Assembly: GCA_022009975.1 (NCBI GenBank)
Contig: CP091733.1
Coordinates: forward strand, 2,152,501-2,216,500
Origin: Phocaeicola vulgatus
Lineage (GTDB): Bacteria; Bacteroidota; Bacteroidia; Bacteroidales; Tannerellaceae
DNA length: 64,000 nt
Direction of reading: 5' to 3'
The position numbers were made by a program, and so were the translations under genes. A model generated the notes under the pieces. The model was not told where the DNA came from and made no database searches. It saw only the letters and a list, made by a program, of their open reading frames with translations. Below, piece after piece: positions 49,634 through 57,346 of the stretch. How positions within the stretch are numbered: the stretch's first letter is position 1; each line of letters begins with the position of its first letter.

Positions 49634-50279
49634 AACTCTTAGTTTAATATTGCTTAAAGGATGGACTTCATTCTATGGAAGTCATTCAAAAAAGATTAAT
49701 TTAATCGGTTTTGCCCTGTATACAATGATTATATATATTGTTGTTAATACGATAACTTTGACAGATGATAAGATTAACGATATATTATCAAATCTATTAT
49801 CTGCTCTTAGTATATTTACAGCACTTGCTTATGGAATTTTATTTATAGGCCCCGAGAAATTAACGGAACGAATATCTATATTAGAAAACCGTATATTAAA
49901 ACAAAAGCGTTACTTTGATGATGCAGACAAGAATTCTTTGATAAGATACGCAAATTTCATTAAGTCATTTAATCAAGATATTTTCTTCGTTTCGCTTATG
50001 TCATTAGTAATAATTTCGCTTATTTTTATAAAGTGGCTGATTACTAATCATATTATATCACAATGCCTAATTATCGCAATTGTATGGTGTTCAATAATAT
50101 TATTATTCTTCTTATTTAAGATTGTTGCAACACTATATAGATTAAACCAAGCAAGCATTTCGGATGCAAATATGCAAATAAATGATTTTGCTAAAATATA
50201 TAACCCAAACAAGGCTGACAAAGGTAACGGAAACACATCTGATATACCCAAATACAAGGATAATGAATATGACAATTGA
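49620..50279 (+). CDS. Unknown four-helix membrane protein in the type I operon
   Basis: 219 residues. Hydrophobic helices at about 28-46 (IGFALYTMIIYIVVNTITL), 58-78 (LLSALSIFTALAYGILFIG), 120-140 and 147-166. Between helices two and three is a charged, possibly coiled segment (KLTERISILENRILKQKRYF). The C-terminal 50 residues are polar. Not a family I can name. The start overlaps the upstream gene by 14 bases and the stop overlaps the AlbA_2 gene start by 11 bases. Soluble sensor plus small membrane protein is a common plan for abortive-infection systems, so this may be the effector; this is inference. Confidence 0.75.
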   Translation: MKTIKTLSLILLKGWTSFYGSHSKKINLIGFALYTMIIYIVVNTITLTDDKINDILSNLLSALSIFTALAYGILFIGPEKLTERISILENRILKQKRYFDDADKNSLIRYANFIKSFNQDIFFVSLMSLVIISLIFIKWLITNHIISQCLIIAIVWCSIILLFFLFKIVATLYRLNQASISDANMQINDFAKIYNPNKADKGNGNTSDIPKYKDNEYDN

Positions 50280-51778
50280 CGATATAAAGAAACTGATAGC
50301 ATCCGATGAGTCGCGGACTCTGGAGCTGAAGAAGACTACCGGCGAGTTGAAAGACGGTATGCATTCTGCATGTGCTTTCTTGAACACCGAAGGTGGCTGG
50401 CTGATTTTCGGTGTTGCGCCGAAATCACTGAAAATAATCGGGCAAGAAGTGACCGATAAGACACAACAGGAGATTGCTCAGGCTTTGGCAGGACTGGAAC
50501 CTGCTGTAGATGTGAGAGTGGTGTATGCTGATGTGCCGGAATATCCGGGCAACAAAGTTATTGCCATGCACTTTGATGGTTGGGTATGGGGTGAGCGGCC
50601 GCATACATTCCACGGCTGTCCGTATTACAAGGTTGAGAGTACCACAAAGGTCATGCCGCAAGATATGTATGATGAACGCATTCGTGCCCACCAGCCACAG
50701 ATATATGCGTGGGAAAGACTGGCGGCTGATGGTGTGACATTGACAGATCTTGATGAAATTGGTTCGTAACTGCATTCGCCGAGGTATTGATGGTGGGCGT
50801 ATTCCCGAAACCGCATTGTATGAGCCAATCAGAGATATTCTTTCAAAATGGAAGTTGCTTAAAAATGGAATTCCGACCAATGGTGCGGTTTTGCTCTTTT
50901 CTAACAACATTGACGAATATCCACAGTTTACTCTGAGGATGGCACGGTTTGTGGGTACGAATAAAAACATGTTTCGTGACAATCAACGTGCCGAAGGCAA
51001 TTTCTTCCAACTTTTAGATGCCGGAGTTGCATTCTGTTTCAAGCATCTTTCTCTCAGCGGAAGAATCACCAATCATAGTTTGGAGCGTGAAGAACATCTC
51101 GAAGTTCCTTATCATGCATTACGTGAAGCTTTAATCAATGCTCTTTGCCACCGGCATTGGGAAAGGTATAATCTTACCATTAGTCTTGCCATCTATGATG
51201 ACCGCATCGAGATAGCAAGTCCCGGCACGTTTCCTCCACAGATAACGCCAGAGAATATCAAAGAACCTCACGAGTCTTATCCACACAACTTGAAAGTGGC
51301 GGAAGCACTCTATCGAATGACTTACTTGGAGAACTGGGGCAGTGGTGCGAAACGTATCATGGATGCTTGTGAAGCACAAGGCGTAGAAGCACCTAGTTGG
51401 CGTTCAGACGGAGGTTTTGTGACCATCACGTTCAAACGACCTGATAATTTTGCTCATAATTCCGAACAAGGTGGTAAAAGTACACAAAAAACCGTTGAAG
51501 GTACGCAAGAAAATACAACCGGTACACAAGAAGGGGCTCGAAGTACACAAGAAAACGCCGAAAGTACACAAGAAAGTATTTCTCAGAAAATATTAAGGAT
51601 ACTTTCTAATAATCCAAGCATGACCTTATCGGATGTTGCATCCGAAGTCGGAAGTACAAGAGACGGCATAAGAAAAATAACGGATAAGCTGCGGGCCAAC
51701 GGAAGCCTTATTCGCGAAGGTTCAACAAAGAGCGGCCGGTGGATTGTTGTAAATAAAAAGTTAAACAATGGCAAATAA
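50269..51778 (+). CDS. AlbA_2 (Schlafen-type) putative ATP-binding regulator (one frameshift)
   Basis: About 503 residues when joined. The start MTIDDIKKLIASDESRTLEL at 50269 is preferred to a longer frame that runs back over the membrane-protein gene. The AlbA_2 domain (ELKKTTGELKDGMHSACAFLNTEGGWLIFGV) is followed by the HATPase-like part (VPYHALREALINALCHRHW, IEIASPGTFP, NWGSGAKRIMDACE) and a C-terminal winged helix (MTLSDVASEVGSTRDGIRKI). One extra A in AAA at 50756-50758 breaks the frame after TDLDE. Between the ATPase and winged helix are five 7-residue repeats, (S/G)TQ(E/K)xxx. Proteins of this type are frequent inside type I restriction loci. Confidence 0.85.
51473..51577 (+). repeat. 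Five 21-bp tandem repeats encoding (S/G)TQ(E/K)xxx heptads
   Basis: Each unit begins AGTACACAA or GGTACACAA/GGTACGCAA, which codes for STQ or GTQ. The five units read STQKTVE, GTQENTT, GTQEGAR, STQENAE, STQESIS. They form a linker before the winged-helix domain of the AlbA_2 protein. Confidence 0.85.
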
Positions 51779-53168
51779 GAAAATTGATAATGTAGAAATC
51801 CTTTTGTCAAAACTTGACAAAAGGCAGTTGGGCGACTTTATCCGGAAGGAATGCATTAACGATGATCGGTTCCAAGACCGTTTTCTCGCACTTGGCGCCG
51901 GGACATTGTTCAAGCCGAACCCCGACAACTACACCTCCCGCATAGAAGAGCTTATCGAAGATTATGCCGGAAGACACGGGTATATCGAGTATCGTGCTAC
52001 GTTTGATTTCAATCGTGCCGTTACCAGAATTCTTGACGAGGCGGACGAAGCGATGAAAAACCGCCAATGGGATGTAGCTGTGGCTGTTCTCACCGGCATG
52101 GCGGCTGCCGGTGATGACATTCTAAACAGCGGAGATGACAGTGCCGGAGAACTCGGAGCGATTGTGAGCGAGTGTTTTGAAAAATGGCATGAACTTTGTG
52201 CCAGTGAGTCATTGCCGGAAAATATAAAAGACGAGATTTTTGAGTTGGCATTGACCCGGTTCAATGAAAAAAATCTCAAAGGTTGGGATTGGTGGTGGGA
52301 TTGGATAGAAATGTCAATCCGACTTGCTGACACATCTGACAAACAAAACCGCATTGTGGAAACACTTGATGCAATCAAAACCGATGGAGATGAATGGAGT
52401 GCAAGACATGATGCACAGACTGCACAGAAATACAAACTTGAAATAATGTCGAAGCAAGGCTCTCCGAAAGAGCAACGCAAGTTCATGTATGACAATGTAG
52501 GAAATCCGGACTTTCGAAAGAAACTACTCCAGATGGCATGGGATGAGGCGAACTATGACGAAGTGCTTCGTCTGGCAAAAGAAGGGGTTACCCACGATAC
52601 AGAATGGGTGGGTCTTGTTTCAGAATGGCATAAGTGGGAATATCAGGTGTATTGTCATATCGGAGATAAGGATAACACACTCCGGCTTGCCAGACATTTT
52701 TTCTTCAATGGGGGCAGATGGGGAGACCGGGAGTTTTCGATTGAAAATATGTATTTGAAGATCAAAACATTGGTTCCATTGAGCCAATGGAGTGATTATG
52801 CCGAAACTTTAATAAGTGAATCGGTCAGCAAAAGAGATAATGGCCGTCTGTTGTTCATCTACACACAAGAGAAGATGTGGGAGCGATTTATGGAATACCT
52901 TCGGAAGAATCCTTCTGCATACAATATAGATGATTCTCCCAAAGAAGTGAAAGATTTATATAGGAATGAGATAATCCGACTCTATTCAACCTCCGTCAGA
53001 AAATTCTTCCAGCATGCGTCAGACCGAAACTCGTATCGTGAAGGAGTTGGCCTTTTGCGAAATTTAATCAAATATGGTGGCAAAACAGAGGCTGACAAAA
53101 TTATAATCGAACAAAAGTCCCGAACTCCCCGCCGTCCTGCGTTAATTGATGAATTATCAAAATTGTAA
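51768..53168 (+). CDS. Unknown 466-residue helical repeat-like protein, last gene of the operon
   Basis: 466 residues, intact; the start overlaps the AlbA_2 stop by 11 bases. I cannot name the family with confidence. The protein is almost wholly alpha-helical by residue pattern, rich in Trp and acidic residues (GWDWWWDWIEM near 166-176), with repeated paired-helix segments such as WDVAVAVLTGMAAAGDDIL, NYDEVLRLAKEG and DKDNTLRLARHFFFNGGRW. This recalls an alpha solenoid, as found beyond the SWIM zinc-finger in some proteins, but no zinc finger is present. A scaffold or sensor role within the island is possible. Confidence 0.7.
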   Translation: MANKKIDNVEILLSKLDKRQLGDFIRKECINDDRFQDRFLALGAGTLFKPNPDNYTSRIEELIEDYAGRHGYIEYRATFDFNRAVTRILDEADEAMKNRQWDVAVAVLTGMAAAGDDILNSGDDSAGELGAIVSECFEKWHELCASESLPENIKDEIFELALTRFNEKNLKGWDWWWDWIEMSIRLADTSDKQNRIVETLDAIKTDGDEWSARHDAQTAQKYKLEIMSKQGSPKEQRKFMYDNVGNPDFRKKLLQMAWDEANYDEVLRLAKEGVTHDTEWVGLVSEWHKWEYQVYCHIGDKDNTLRLARHFFFNGGRWGDREFSIENMYLKIKTLVPLSQWSDYAETLISESVSKRDNGRLLFIYTQEKMWERFMEYLRKNPSAYNIDDSPKEVKDLYRNEIIRLYSTSVRKFFQHASDRNSYREGVGLLRNLIKYGGKTEADKIIIEQKSRTPRRPALIDELSKL

Positions 53169-53465
53169 AGACAAGAAAAGACAAACTTTGTGCTCAAATC
53201 TTTGTGATTGAAATCTGCACATGCCTGCATAGGCATCAGATTTTCCGAATATGGAGAGGAAACGAAGATGTTCCTCTTCGTTGAAACAATACATTGCCGA
53301 TTCAAGTTTGGGATTTCTCCCTGCTTTGCTTTCATTTTTCTCTTTCAGATACTTTGGATTTAGCGGATTGACGGCATAAGCCGTGGCTTCAAGGTATATA
53401 CACCGTGGTCTGAAAGGTTGCCCGAGACTTCTGAGGAAAGCCCGCACCCCTGCAAGGGCAAGGCA

Positions 53466-53501
53466 TTTTGAGCCGCTCTGAATATTTCGAGCGGCTCAAA
53501 A
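53466..53501. terminator. Two-way terminator after the restriction operon
   Basis: Perfect 13-bp arms TTTTGAGCCGCTC (53466-53478) and GAGCGGCTCAAAA (53489-53501). The surrounding 53169-53592 shows no convincing gene; a second inverted pair, AGAGCATCT / AGATGCTC, is near 53540-53572. The stretch resembles a non-coding part of conjugative elements, but that is an impression. Confidence 0.75.
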
Positions 53502-53592
53502 CATACCTTGCTCCCTCCAAACTTCGTTAAAAGTGATTTAGAGCATCTCTGAAAGACACCCTAAAGATGCTCCGTTGGTCTTGTCTTAATTC

Positions 53593-53990
53593 CTACAATT
53601 TACGCCATTGGTCAATATCATTCTCGTAGGTGGACAAATGCTGACGGGCGATATTTTCAATAAGACCTGATACGCTCATGCCACGTCCACCGAGGCGACG
53701 AACAATCTCGTCCAGTCTATCACGTACCTCCCCCACTGACGAACACAGGCTTGCGGTCGGTAATCTTGGGGACTTGCAGATAGGTAGTTCGGTATTCGTC
53801 TAATGACAGCCTACGTTGTTTGCTGCTGATACGTCTGGTGACAATCCGTTCTATGGGAATGTCGTCCGTATCTGTGGCAGTTCCCTTTGCCTCTGTGTCT
53901 GACCCTACACTTGTTTCCTGTTCCTGTATGCGAGTATCCGGCATAGCCACTTGTACTGCGGGTGTGTCCGGCTCATCCAATATAGGAAAG
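53593..53990 (-). pseudogene. DUF3408-like conjugative-transposon protein, 5'-truncated and frameshifted
   Basis: The C-terminal part reads EVRDRLDEIVRRLGGRGMSV, SGLIENIARQHLSTYENDIDQWRKL, the ribbon-helix-helix-like end of DUF3408 proteins found in Bacteroidota conjugative transposons. The N-terminal part has the usual acidic linker and RRISSKQRRLSLDEYRTTYL. An extra base in the C5 run at 53730-53734 breaks the frame. The 5' end is cut off by the IS982-type insertion at 53993. Confidence 0.6.
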
Positions 53991-53992
53991 AC

Positions 53993-55016
53993 CCGTTGGC
54001 GGAATTAATTTAAGTTGATAAAGATGAGTAAAAAGTTGCACATATCGTTGATTTTCAACAACTTAGTATTAATCAAAACATTAAGTTCAAACCATCGTAT
54101 GTACAACCTTTATACAAAATTCGTCAAAATACTTGAGATATGCAAGCAATTCTCTGAAAATCTCGTCAATGAATCGGGTAATGTTCCACGCCGTGGTCCT
54201 GTTCCTAAGTTTTCTGACTTGGAAGTAGTGGCACTGTCCCTGACAGCAGAGACAGAGAGCATTGATAGTGAGAAGTGGTTGTTCGACTATAAATTGCAAG
54301 AGTACAAGGACTGCATTCCCAATCTCATATCAAGGAGACAGTTCAATGACCGCAGAAAGAAAACGGCAGGCTTGTGTGAGGAACTGCGCAAAAGGGTTGC
54401 CATGGAAATGGATGGTGGAGAGGAACAATTCTTTGTTGACTCCAAGCCGATAGAGGTCTGTAGGGTTGCAAGAGGGAAACGATGCAAGATGGGACGTACC
54501 GGTGATTTCTCGCAAGCTCCAGACTTCGGTTTCTGCGCTTCGCAGAACACGTATTATTTTGGTTATAAGTTACACGCTATCTGTGGGTTAAGTGGAGTTA
54601 TCCATTCCTATGACCTCTCAAAGGCAAGTGCGGCTGATTTCCATTATATGAAGGATGTGAAACATGCTTATCACGACTGTAGCATCTATGGCGACAAAGG
54701 GTATATTGGAGCTGATGTACAGCTTGACTTGTTCGAAACCGCACACATAAGACTGGAGTGTCCGTATCGGCTCAACCAGAAGGACTGGAAGCCGACATTC
54801 ATTCCGTTTGCAAAGGCAAGAAAGAGGATTGAGACAATATTCTCACAACTTACAGACCAGTTCTTGACCATCAGAAACTATGCGAAAATAACGAATGGTT
54901 TGTTTGCCAGAATCATCGGCAAAATTAGTGCACTTACCATTCTGCAATACGTAAACTTCATCAACAACAAGCCCATTGGCAGAATTAAGTATGCACTAAA
55001 TTAATTCCGCCAACGG
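53993..55016 (+). mobile_element. IS982-family insertion sequence, copy 1
   Basis: 1024 bases with perfect inverted ends: CCGTTGGCGGAATTAATTTA at the left and its exact complement at 54997-55016 (two more bases, AC and GT, also match outside). A second copy of the same length is at 57347-58370 in the same orientation. I see no clear target duplication. Confidence 0.88.
54024..55004 (+). CDS. IS982-family transposase, intact copy
   Basis: 326 residues from MSKKLHISLIF. The DDE core is visible as QFFVDSKPIEVCRVARGKR, YYFGYKLHAICGLSGVIHSYDLSKASAADFHYM, GDKGYIGADVQ and the Glu in KARKRIETIFSQLTDQF. This is the IS982 layout (as in IS195 of Porphyromonas). An alternative start at MYNLYTKF would be 25 codons later. 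It interrupts the DUF3408 remnant. Confidence 0.88.
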   Translation: MSKKLHISLIFNNLVLIKTLSSNHRMYNLYTKFVKILEICKQFSENLVNESGNVPRRGPVPKFSDLEVVALSLTAETESIDSEKWLFDYKLQEYKDCIPNLISRRQFNDRRKKTAGLCEELRKRVAMEMDGGEEQFFVDSKPIEVCRVARGKRCKMGRTGDFSQAPDFGFCASQNTYYFGYKLHAICGLSGVIHSYDLSKASAADFHYMKDVKHAYHDCSIYGDKGYIGADVQLDLFETAHIRLECPYRLNQKDWKPTFIPFAKARKRIETIFSQLTDQFLTIRNYAKITNGLFARIIGKISALTILQYVNFINNKPIGRIKYALN

Positions 55017-55255
55017 GTATATATAATATAATCAAATATTCGCATTAGAGTTGAATATATCAGTTTTAAACTAAACGGTAAAAGAGGATTACTCTATACC
55101 ATTGTTTTTTGTCTGTTAATTCCATAGGTTAGATTTGTTTTTAAATTATTCACTATTCATCCTCTTAACAAGAAAGAGAGTTAATATCGCAAAGTTACGA
55201 AAAACAATGATTATCATGCATAAAACACCAAAAAAAATTTGCTTTTTACTAATTT

Positions 55256-56290
55256 TTTATTCTGTAAGTACATGATGTGCTTGTCCAATTCTGTCAAAGG
55301 CTGCCCTTTGATAGGATGCCAGTTATTCACTTTTCTTCTTGACATAATAATCCAAAGCTATTTCTCAAGCAAAAATAGACAAAATCCGGGAATAATGGTG
55401 CGGGAATCCAAGACTATCGTGCATATTTATCATAAAAACCATAAGTACACTCATATCCTATCTGCTCTTGCTCCTCGCACAAGCAACCTGCACAAAAGCT
55501 GATGCACTTCCAATTTCAATGAAAGAAAATGCAATTGCATCAAAGTTGTATTTGTTGGTAAGTAACTTAGAATAGTTCTACAAGCCAGTACAGCTTAGCT
55601 CTCTGATGAAATCATGAAGGATATCAACATCCTTGAGTCGGAAACAGATGGCCTCCGGGCTGAAATATTGAAGTAAGGATATGGAAGATAACGGCAAGAT
55701 TATTATGAATACTCGGCAGATTGTGTAGGCAGTGTCGGCACAATTGCGACTTGAATATGGAAGCAAAGGATTTAAGAAGCAAGAGTTTATCGTGTTGGTG
55801 TAACTAATGCTGCCGATAGAGGTCTTGATATGTATTCTAATTGGGAAGCAGCAATTCAGATTAAACATTTAAGTTTAGACATTTCTCTTGCAGAGAGCAT
55901 TGTAAATGGTGTTTCAAGTGACCGCATTGTTATTGTTTGCAAAGATGCAGAGAAAGATGTGATAGTTTCTCTTCTAAGTCAAATTGGTTGGAGAAGTCAC
56001 ATTCAAAGCATTGTTACTGAAAATGATTTAATCAAGTGGTATGAAAGTCTCTTCGAGGAAATTATTCAGAGCAGTTGGGAGAAAAACTTCTGTATTGTCT
56101 TGCTAATGAAATAGCGGAAGAATTTCCTTCTGTGGACAACACTCCTGAAATAATAAAGAAAAGACATTACGAGCTAATTTCAGACCCTTTTGGGGAATAG
56201 GGTAATTATACACAAAGCATACTACCTTTTTTCAAAAAGCATACTACCTTTTTAGAAAAAGCTTACTACCTTTTTAGAAAGAGGTCTACC
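55256..56290. repeat. 1.03-kb direct repeat, right copy
   Basis: Right-hand copy of 40961-41996. It begins within codon 33 of map, includes the map start region (with one extra T near 55335), the same intergenic DNA, the HaeII remnant and the AGTATGC units, and ends at GAGGTCTACC. Only the first 33 codons of map are present, so this copy is the derived one. The 240 bases between the IS copy and this repeat show no gene. Confidence 0.9.
55681..56200 (+). pseudogene. HaeII-family endonuclease remnant, right copy
   Basis: Same content as 41386-41906. It has decayed further: a TAG replaces TCG near 55725 in the 5' piece, and one A is missing at 56043-56046, so KWYEKSLRGNYSE becomes KWYESLFEEIIQS. 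It ends with the same PEIIKKRHYELISDP block. Confidence 0.6.
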
Positions 56291-56345
56291 TGTTTAAACA
56301 CCGTTTAAGCGCTATTATAAAGATGGTGCGGGGAAACCTTGTGTA
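56212..56345. repeat. Composite intergenic repeat, copy at 56.2 kb
   Basis: Three AAAGCATACTACCTTTTT-type units, AGAAAGAGGTCTACC, then TGTTTAAACACCGTTTAAGC, then GCTATTATAAAGATGGTGCG and GGGAAACCTTGTGTATAATCA. The last two blocks recur at 59150-59198. Confidence 0.75.
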
Positions 56346-56360
56346 TAATCACTTAACCCG

Positions 56361-56620
56361 ACCAACAGAAACGTTTACCTCGTCTATTGTTAGGCGACAG
56401 TCAGATTAATGCAGCTTGCAGAGCATTCGTTTCTGATGCGAACTTTAAGAGTACAGGGGACAGCATTACAGGCTGGCAGCTCTTAAACCTGCTCAATGGT
56501 TCTGTAAAGTCAAGTTACATGGATAACTTCTTGGAGAGGAATCTTAACTGTACAGAGTTTGTACAAGGCATTCAACGTGCCAAATTAGGAGATAGTGAAT
56601 ACGCTTGGTTCTTGGGCTGA
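56361..56620 (+). pseudogene. C-terminal remnant of a DUF3871 protein
   Basis: About 85 residues: QQKRLPRLLLGDSQINAACR, then SITGWQLLNLLNGSVKSSYM, DNFLERNLNCTEFVQGIQRA and EYAWFLG, the end of DUF3871 proteins carried on Bacteroidota mobile elements. The rest is lost at the junction with the composite repeat. A hairpin terminator follows. Confidence 0.55.
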
Positions 56621-56642
56621 GTGGATTGTTGATTGAGAGAGG

Positions 56643-56678
56643 AAAAGGCAGCTATTAAGTTAGTTGTCCTTTTTTTAT
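56643..56678 (+). terminator. Terminator after the DUF3871 remnant
   Basis: AAAAGGCAGCTATTAAGTTA then GTTGTCCTTTTTTT: stem AAAGG.CA / TG.CCTTT followed by a T run. Nearly the same structure ends the YefM/YoeB operon at 57295-57326. Confidence 0.55.
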
Positions 56679-56696
56679 ACTTAATAATTAACTAAT

Positions 56697-56732
56697 TATA
56701 TTTGCAAGTACGCAAATAAGTACATACATTTG
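56697..56732 (+). promoter_or_regulatory. Promoter and likely operator of the YefM/YoeB operon
   Basis: -33 TTTG (56701-56704), 20-base spacer, -7 TACATTTG (56725-56732). The inverted repeat TTTGC-AAGTAC-GCAAA (56701-56716) covers the -33 box, and AAGTAC occurs twice. YefM-type antitoxins bind palindromes at their own promoter, so this is a good operator candidate. Confidence 0.6.
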
Positions 56733-56752
56733 CATTATAAAAAGGAGGACTT

Positions 56753-57007
56753 ATGAGAACAACCAATTACACAGATTTAAGAGCCAATCTAAAAGGTTAT
56801 ATTGACTCGGTTATTGACGATTGCGATACGGTACTTATCAATCGTGGTAATGGTACGGGAGTAGTAATGATTTCTTTGGAAGAATATAATTCTTTGAAGG
56901 AGACCGAATATATCATGTCTTCTGAACAGACCTTGAATGATATCCGTAAAGGAGAAGAAGATTTAAAGGCAGGTAGAGGAATAGAAGTAAAATTAGACGA
57001 ATTATGA
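56753..57007 (+). CDS. YefM/Phd-family antitoxin
   Basis: 84 residues. MRTTNYTDLRANLKGYIDSV and VLINRGNGTGVVMISLEEYNSLKETEYIMSS are the Phd/YefM DNA-binding fold; the acidic C-terminus (KGEEDLKAGRGIEVKLDEL) would wrap the toxin. A strong AGGAGG (56743-56748) precedes the ATG. The stop overlaps the toxin ATG by 4 bases. It represses the operon alone or with the toxin. Confidence 0.93.
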   Translation: MRTTNYTDLRANLKGYIDSVIDDCDTVLINRGNGTGVVMISLEEYNSLKETEYIMSSEQTLNDIRKGEEDLKAGRGIEVKLDEL

Positions 57008-57273
57008 AACTGATATTTACTCCTATTGCACAAGAGCATTGGGAATATTGGAAAAAGAATGACCCCAATATAACCAAACGCATTAAGAAACTGCTTGCTG
57101 ATATATTGGAACATCCTTACATGGGAATAGGTAAGCCAGAACCCCTCAAATATGAATTGGCAGGTAAATGGTCAAGACGAATCAATTCAGAGCACAGGCT
57201 TATCTATTCTGTGCATGATGATATGATAGAGGTTTATATATTCTCTATGAGATATCACTATTCCAAGAAGTAA
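57004..57273 (+). CDS. Txe/YoeB-family mRNA-cleaving toxin
   Basis: 89 residues, the usual length. AQEHWEYWKKNDPNITKRIK, LLADILEHPYMGIGKPEPLK and the catalytic C-terminal block KWSRRINSEHRLIYSVHDD with SMRYHY match YoeB: Arg in SRRI, His in EHRL and the final RYHY. It cleaves mRNA in the ribosome when free of YefM. It lies inside the segment bounded by the two IS982 copies. Confidence 0.93.
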   Translation: MKLIFTPIAQEHWEYWKKNDPNITKRIKKLLADILEHPYMGIGKPEPLKYELAGKWSRRINSEHRLIYSVHDDMIEVYIFSMRYHYSKK

Positions 57274-57294
57274 CCACATTATTACATTTAATTA

Positions 57295-57326
57295 GAAGGA
57301 CATCTATTAAGTTAGGTGTCCTTTCT
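57295..57326 (+). terminator. Terminator of the YefM/YoeB operon
   Basis: AAGGACATCTATTAAGTTAG then GTGTCCTT and TCTGTTT; stem AAGGACA / TGTCCTT. Confidence 0.65.
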
Positions 57327-57346
57327 GTTTATACACTTAAATTAAT

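Noticed and set aside
49620..50279. SLATT-type or cyclic-nucleotide-gated effector for the membrane protein
   Set aside because: The helix pattern (four helices, charged linker) is suggestive of an effector, but no SLATT motif or nucleotide cyclase gene is present, so the label is not justified.
53157..53447. 96-codon minus-strand ORF (MRAFLRSLGQPFRP...)
   Set aside because: It looks somewhat protein-like and the stretch may come from a conjugative element, but it has no recognisable domain and overlaps the end of the 466-residue gene; I could not support it as a gene.
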